NCBI GenBank assembly: GCA_015075625.1
Contig: JABTTZ010000003.1
Coordinates: 248,001 to 312,000 of the forward strand
Length of the DNA: 64,000 nucleotides
Direction: 5' to 3'
Source of the DNA: Anaerolineales bacterium
Lineage (GTDB): Bacteria; Chloroflexota; Anaerolineae; Aggregatilineales; UBA2796
Shown here piece after piece: positions 60,237 to 64,000 of this stretch (its first letter is position 1; each line of letters begins with the position of its first letter). The notes under the pieces were generated by a model. That model was not told the DNA's origin, did no database searches, and saw only the letters and a program-made list of their open reading frames with translations. Position numbers and translations under genes: made by a program.

Positions 60237-61388
60237 TCAACGTTGGGATAGGGCGTCGGTGAGCATCCCCACCTGCGCTGCTGCTGATTCTAACCATACT
60301 GCCGCCTGTGCCATCGATTCCTTCAGGGCTGCCGGATGAGGTGCAATGCCAAAGGCAGCGGCAATGCCTAGCTTCCGTAGCGCCTCTGGGGTCATGTTGA
60401 GCGCCCCACAAAAGGCGATCACAGGGACGCCAACCGCTGCTGCGGCTGACGCCACTGCCTGAACCGCTTTTCCCCCCGCTGTTTGCCCGTCCAGCTTTCC
60501 CTCACCGGTGATCACCAACGCGGCGCGGGCAATCCGTTCGGCGTATCCCAAGCGACGAAGGATCGCCATCCCGCCCGGCTCAAGCGCCGCACCAACCCCC
60601 GCCAGCCCGCCCCCAAAACCACCCGCTGCCCCACCGCCGGAGAGCATGGCAATCTCTGCGCCGAGATCACGCTGCACTATGGCTGCGAAATGGCGTAGGT
60701 TCAGTTCCAACTCGGCGCAGAGCGTTGGAGAGGCGCCCTTCTGCGGGGCAAAGGTGAACGATGCGCCGCGCTCTCCGATAAGCGGGTTATCCACATCGCA
60801 CAAGATGGTGATCGACATGCCCGCCAGCCGCGCCCGTAAATCGTCCGCCTCAATCCGTGCCAGTCGCCCCAACCCACCCCCACCCAATGCAATCGAATTC
60901 CCCTCGGCATCAAGCAACCGCGCCCCCAACGCCATGAGCGCCCCCGCCCCGCCATCATTTGTGGCGCTTCCGCCAATCCCAATCAAGAGCGAACGGCAGC
61001 CCCGTTCGAGAGCGGCACGGATGAGTTCCCCCGTCCCGTAGGTTGTTGTTTGGGCGGGATCGCGTCGTGCCGGGGGGAGGATTTCCAAGCCCGACGCCCG
61101 TGCCAACTCGATGATCGCCGTTGTGCCATCGGCGACTATCCCAATCTCAGCCTCGGCAGCCTCGCCATCAGCGCGGGTGCAAGGGAGGGTGATTCGCTCC
61201 CCGCCTAACCCGTGCAGCAAGACATCCAATGTGCCATCGCCGCCATCCGCCATCGGCAACAGGTCGATCTCAAAGGGCGTCCCCGTCAGGCGGGCGGCAC
61301 GTTCCAATCCGGCACGGATTGCCTCACAAGCGGCGAAGGCACTCAGGCTTCCGCGAAAGGCGTTGGGAGCAGCGGCAATCCTGATCAT
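60237..61388 (-). CDS. Glycerate kinase (GarK/GlxK type)
   Basis: The enzyme phosphorylates glycerate. Typical stretches are RIAAAPNAFRGSLSAFAACEAI, LPMADGGDGTLDVLL, IGIGGSATNDGGAGALMALG, LCDVDNPLIGERGA, SGGGAAGGFGGGLAG and ITGEGKLDGQTAGGKA. An ATG at 61400 is possible but AAAGGA fits ATG 61388 better. The length of about 383 is normal. The C-terminus ends 7 bp from the restriction gene stop on the other strand, so the island ends here. Confidence 0.93.
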   Translation of the reverse strand: MIRIAAAPNAFRGSLSAFAACEAIRAGLERAARLTGTPFEIDLLPMADGGDGTLDVLLHGLGGERITLPCTRADGEAAEAEIGIVADGTTAIIELARASGLEILPPARRDPAQTTTYGTGELIRAALERGCRSLLIGIGGSATNDGGAGALMALGARLLDAEGNSIALGGGGLGRLARIEADDLRARLAGMSITILCDVDNPLIGERGASFTFAPQKGASPTLCAELELNLRHFAAIVQRDLGAEIAMLSGGGAAGGFGGGLAGVGAALEPGGMAILRRLGYAERIARAALVITGEGKLDGQTAGGKAVQAVASAAAAVGVPVIAFCGALNMTPEALRKLGIAAAFGIAPHPAALKESMAQAAVWLESAAAQVGMLTDALSQR

Positions 61389-61451
61389 AGCGGCGTACAT
61401 CCTTTCGTGGCTTTGTTTTGCCCACCGAAGTTCGGAGAGCAGACAAGCGCC

Positions 61452-62816
61452 TTAACGTGGAGCATCCTTCATGTGTTCCCATACCGCATCGGCAATGCGC
61501 CGCAGTGACTCCACGCCGCCCGCCGCCATTGCCCGCGTTGTATGGGCGCTTGGGATGTCCAGCGGGCGACGGGCGCTGATCCATGCCCACAGCGCCGCTT
61601 CGTCAGTCAAAAGCGGCTGATCGCCAAGCAGTTCTGCATAATGGACGGGGTAAGGCGGATCAAGGGGCAAACATGCCGTTGGAATACCCGCATACTCAGG
61701 AAACTGCATCGAACTGTAATCGTGGAGCGCCCCATCGGCAAAGGCACAGGTCGTTTCAAACGATTCATCGGCTGGAATCGGCTCGGCAGCACCTTCATAG
61801 GCGGCGCGGCTGGCGGGGTTTGTCGTTGAGGGGTGAAAGCGGACGAACCAACGCCGTCCTTCCGCAGCCGCTGCCCGTAGCCACCCCGCTGCTCGTTCGT
61901 GATAGGCGGGCGAGAGGTTCGGGGCAAAAAAGACGAGGGCAACTTCCCCTTCTCGTATATGGTGGCGCTCTCGGCTCTCACGGCGCTGTTCGGCGCTGAT
62001 GGTGAAGGCGCGTGGCGAACCGCTGAGCGCGATTCGCTCTGCCACCACCCCTTGCCCCTTATACCATACCTGATCCACCTCTCCCCACACACAGATCGTT
62101 TTCGCCATAAGCGGATGGTGCAGCCACCCCTGCCCCAAAAAGCCGTGCTGGACAACAATGACGGGAATCTTTAGCCGTTGGGCAGCCGCCGCGAACGCCC
62201 GACTGCGCGGGTGATATTCGCTGTCCATGACGATAGCACGGGGGCGGGTCTGCATTGCCCGAAGCGCATTCTCGGCGGTGCGGAACATCCCCCACGCAAT
62301 GGCGGCTTGGCTCCACAACCAACGCTGGAAGGGGCGCTGCTCCAAGCCGAAGGCGGTGGCGATGCGATCCGCACTAGGGCGTAGGTTTGTTCGCAGCAGG
62401 GCAGCGCCGTTTCGTGGGGTCAAGGCACGCAGAATGTCACGTTTTTGTGGAGGACGAAGCGTGGCTTTCTCAGTGGCGATTCCCCTTTGGCGAATCGTGT
62501 CCAGAAGGGGCGCATGTTGGGCGACGATCCGCGCATGATCCCATTCCACAATGAGCAGCGCCTCGGCGGGGGGCATCTGCGCCTGATAGGACATGCCAAT
62601 GAGCGCCGTTCGGAACGCCGCCCATCGAGAAGCATGCCGATAATTGTGCGTATTTAGGCACTCTGAGAAAAACGGAAGGCGCAACGCCCCGGAAACATCA
62701 TAGCCATCATACCTCCCTAGCACAATGCTCCCCGCCGCAGCGATAAACCGCGCCATGAGGTCATCCGCTTGGCGGTCATTGGGAAATTGAGGGGGTGTTG
62801 GTAAGGGTGTGGTCAT
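61452..62816 (-). CDS. GT-B-like surface polysaccharide protein
   Basis: The C-terminal half resembles the nucleotide-binding half of polysaccharide GT-B or CDP-glycerol transferase-like enzymes: KIPVIVVQHGFLGQGWLHH, VALSGSPR-like strand, RWFVRFHPSTTN and a late DYSSMQFPEYAGIPTACL. The N-terminal part is unassigned. The 454-residue protein is soluble. Its start overlaps the stop of the upstream gene in ATGA, and both are of similar type, so a common glycan pathway is likely; substrates are unknown. Confidence 0.6.
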   Translation of the reverse strand: MTTPLPTPPQFPNDRQADDLMARFIAAAGSIVLGRYDGYDVSGALRLPFFSECLNTHNYRHASRWAAFRTALIGMSYQAQMPPAEALLIVEWDHARIVAQHAPLLDTIRQRGIATEKATLRPPQKRDILRALTPRNGAALLRTNLRPSADRIATAFGLEQRPFQRWLWSQAAIAWGMFRTAENALRAMQTRPRAIVMDSEYHPRSRAFAAAAQRLKIPVIVVQHGFLGQGWLHHPLMAKTICVWGEVDQVWYKGQGVVAERIALSGSPRAFTISAEQRRESRERHHIREGEVALVFFAPNLSPAYHERAAGWLRAAAAEGRRWFVRFHPSTTNPASRAAYEGAAEPIPADESFETTCAFADGALHDYSSMQFPEYAGIPTACLPLDPPYPVHYAELLGDQPLLTDEAALWAWISARRPLDIPSAHTTRAMAAGGVESLRRIADAVWEHMKDAPR

Positions 62817-64000
62817 AGGTAGCTGCCGATGATCCTTGCGATGCGCTCTCCGGCGCTGCCATCCAGCCTCCCCGCTTCGCGCTCGCGAATGGTGCGGCGT
62901 CCGGCGGCATCCAGCGAGGGGTTTTCCAAATAGGCGTTGATCTGGGCAATTGCCTGATCGGGCGTGTGTGCCAATCGGACGCCCCCACTGGCAACAATCG
63001 GGCGCATGTCGGAGCGATCATAGTAACGGCGGGCGGATAACCCCGCTGGCGTCTCGGCGGGCAGATCGTAATAAATCCCGACAGAGGGTTTATCGAGGAT
63101 CGCTGAATCAACGAACATGGTTCCCGAAATGTTCACTTGCACATCTTGATAGGCAAGCGTTGCCAAGTGAAGGGGTTCATCCTCAAGGATCAAGCGGATC
63201 ACATTTGCCTCGTGTTCGGGGCTGTTCACTGGATAGCTTGTTGGCGGCGGGTAAATGGCTACGCCCGGGTAGGTATGATGGAGCAGGGGGACATTTGCCC
63301 CAAAGCCACGCGGATGCCCCCGTACAAGCATCTGCGCTCCGCGCACGAACGTACCATCGCGCAGCGCATCGGCAAGATGCTGGACGATATGAATTTCATG
63401 GCGAATCAAGCCCGGCGTTGCCGTCGTATAGACGATCAAGGGGCGGGCGGGATCAAGCCCCACGTGCTGAAAAAACGCATCGCGGCTCAGACGGTAGGCA
63501 GGGTTCAGGTGGCGATCAAACTGCGGCGATCCGGTCACATGAATCGGCTTCCCGCGTAGTTCGGGGTACATATGGCAGAGGAACTCTCGCGTTGTCTCCG
63601 CCCAAACAAGGTAGGCGTCGGCATCGGGGAGGTGCATGATCTTTGCCGCAAGGTTATCGCGGCTGCGAATCATGAGGATCGTTGGGATAGACAGCCGCCG
63701 CGCCGCTGCCATGAGCGCCATTTCCCGCCACCCGTCCTGAGAAAACGAGACAACCACCCGCGCATCGAGGTCACGCAGAAGGCGCTCGTAATCCGCCATG
63801 ATCGGGTGCGCAGAGAGCGCCGCCATAAGCGCCCGCCGCCCCGCTTGTGCCTGCCCCAAACGTCCGGCTGCCCAATAGCCCGCCATCCGCATGGCGGCGC
63901 GGGCAAGGCTGGCACGGCGGCGGAGGGGGTTCGTCAGGTTGGCGGTGGTGCTGCTTTTGCGAAAGTCTTGCCACTGAGTCGCCGGATCGTAGTAGCATTT
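62813..64000 (-). CDS. GT-B-like surface polysaccharide protein, 5' end outside the window
   Basis: The frame stays open through the right edge, so the gene is cut there; an internal Met at 63892 is not taken as the start, since the 36 codons before it look coding. Visible features are VVVSFSQDGWREMALMAAARRL, IPTILMIRSRDNLA, IHVTGSPQFDRHL, IVYTTATPGLIRHE, LVRGHPRGF and VQVNISGTMFVDSAILDKPSVGI. This is the UDP-GlcNAc-epimerase/CDP-glycerol-transferase-like GT-B pattern seen in capsule enzymes. It is coupled to the next gene by a 4-bp overlap. Confidence 0.65.
   Translation of the reverse strand, partial: KCYYDPATQWQDFRKSSTTANLTNPLRRRASLARAAMRMAGYWAAGRLGQAQAGRRALMAALSAHPIMADYERLLRDLDARVVVSFSQDGWREMALMAAARRLSIPTILMIRSRDNLAAKIMHLPDADAYLVWAETTREFLCHMYPELRGKPIHVTGSPQFDRHLNPAYRLSRDAFFQHVGLDPARPLIVYTTATPGLIRHEIHIVQHLADALRDGTFVRGAQMLVRGHPRGFGANVPLLHHTYPGVAIYPPPTSYPVNSPEHEANVIRLILEDEPLHLATLAYQDVQVNISGTMFVDSAILDKPSVGIYYDLPAETPAGLSARRYYDRSDMRPIVASGGVRLAHTPDQAIAQINAYLENPSLDAAGRRTIREREAGRLDGSAGERIARIIGSYL

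Overview
The window reads as a chromosomal segment of a free-living, moderately GC-rich bacterium, most likely a Chloroflexota member of the Anaerolineae type. This is inferred from Thr/Pro-rich extracytoplasmic linkers of the 'PTATPT' kind, a Ser/Thr kinase fused to a sulfatase-modifying-factor domain, a complex I operon with interspersed accessory genes, and many intergenic C/G-rich hairpin repeats. No tRNA, rRNA or CRISPR array was recognised. Taxonomy is inference; no marker was compared with a database.

Layout. 0-8.8 kb: ribonuclease Z and a small zinc protein, a secreted protein, a large two-part FAD oxidoreductase, a DUF503 protein, an AAA ATPase, DprA and a NarL-like regulator with a degenerate receiver. 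8.8-13.8 kb: Ser/Thr kinase-FGE fusion, then rpsF-ssb-rpsR and a membrane-anchored parvulin. 13.9-25.1 kb: housekeeping genes (ATP-grasp-like protein, PhzF protein, aminotransferase, methyltransferase, Rel, UspA, mnmA, rplS, a class I glutamine amidotransferase, murI). 25.1-35.1 kb: nuoABCDE-GNAT-membrane protein-nuoF-TPR-like-nuoGH under one good promoter; nuoI to nuoN are absent here. 35.2-43.6 kb, minus strand: TIR protein with a C-terminal membrane anchor, a surface-polysaccharide set (GT4, GtrA, O-antigen ligase), glutamine synthetase, ligA. 43.6-51 kb: DtxR-type repressor, a dead IS982 element, secreted pullulanase, LysM protein, alpha/beta hydrolase. 51.4-55.8 kb: two tandem GAF-PAS-class III cyclase genes and a WecG/TagA glycosyltransferase. 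55.9-60.2 kb: an island with a small HTH protein, several small ORFs, strong terminators, a structured non-coding stretch and a type II restriction-modification pair. 60.2-64 kb, minus strand: glycerate kinase and two GT-B-like surface-polysaccharide proteins, the last cut by the window edge.

Most striking signal. The tandem cyclase paralogues at 51.5-55.0 kb have lost complementary halves of the class III active site. The upstream protein keeps the transition-state Asn/Arg pair and the purine-binding Lys but has Ser for the second metal Asp. The downstream protein keeps both metal Asp residues but has Glu/Leu in place of Asn/Arg. This is the same division of labour as the C1/C2 domains of mammalian adenylyl cyclases and predicts an obligate heterodimer with one working catalytic site.

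Other points: a candidate MITE family with 15-bp terminal inverted repeats, operator-like sequences in front of rel and between ligA and the dtxR-like gene, several gene starts moved downstream on promoter or ribosome-site evidence, and an N-terminal domain of unknown function fused to a PCMH-type FAD oxidase.
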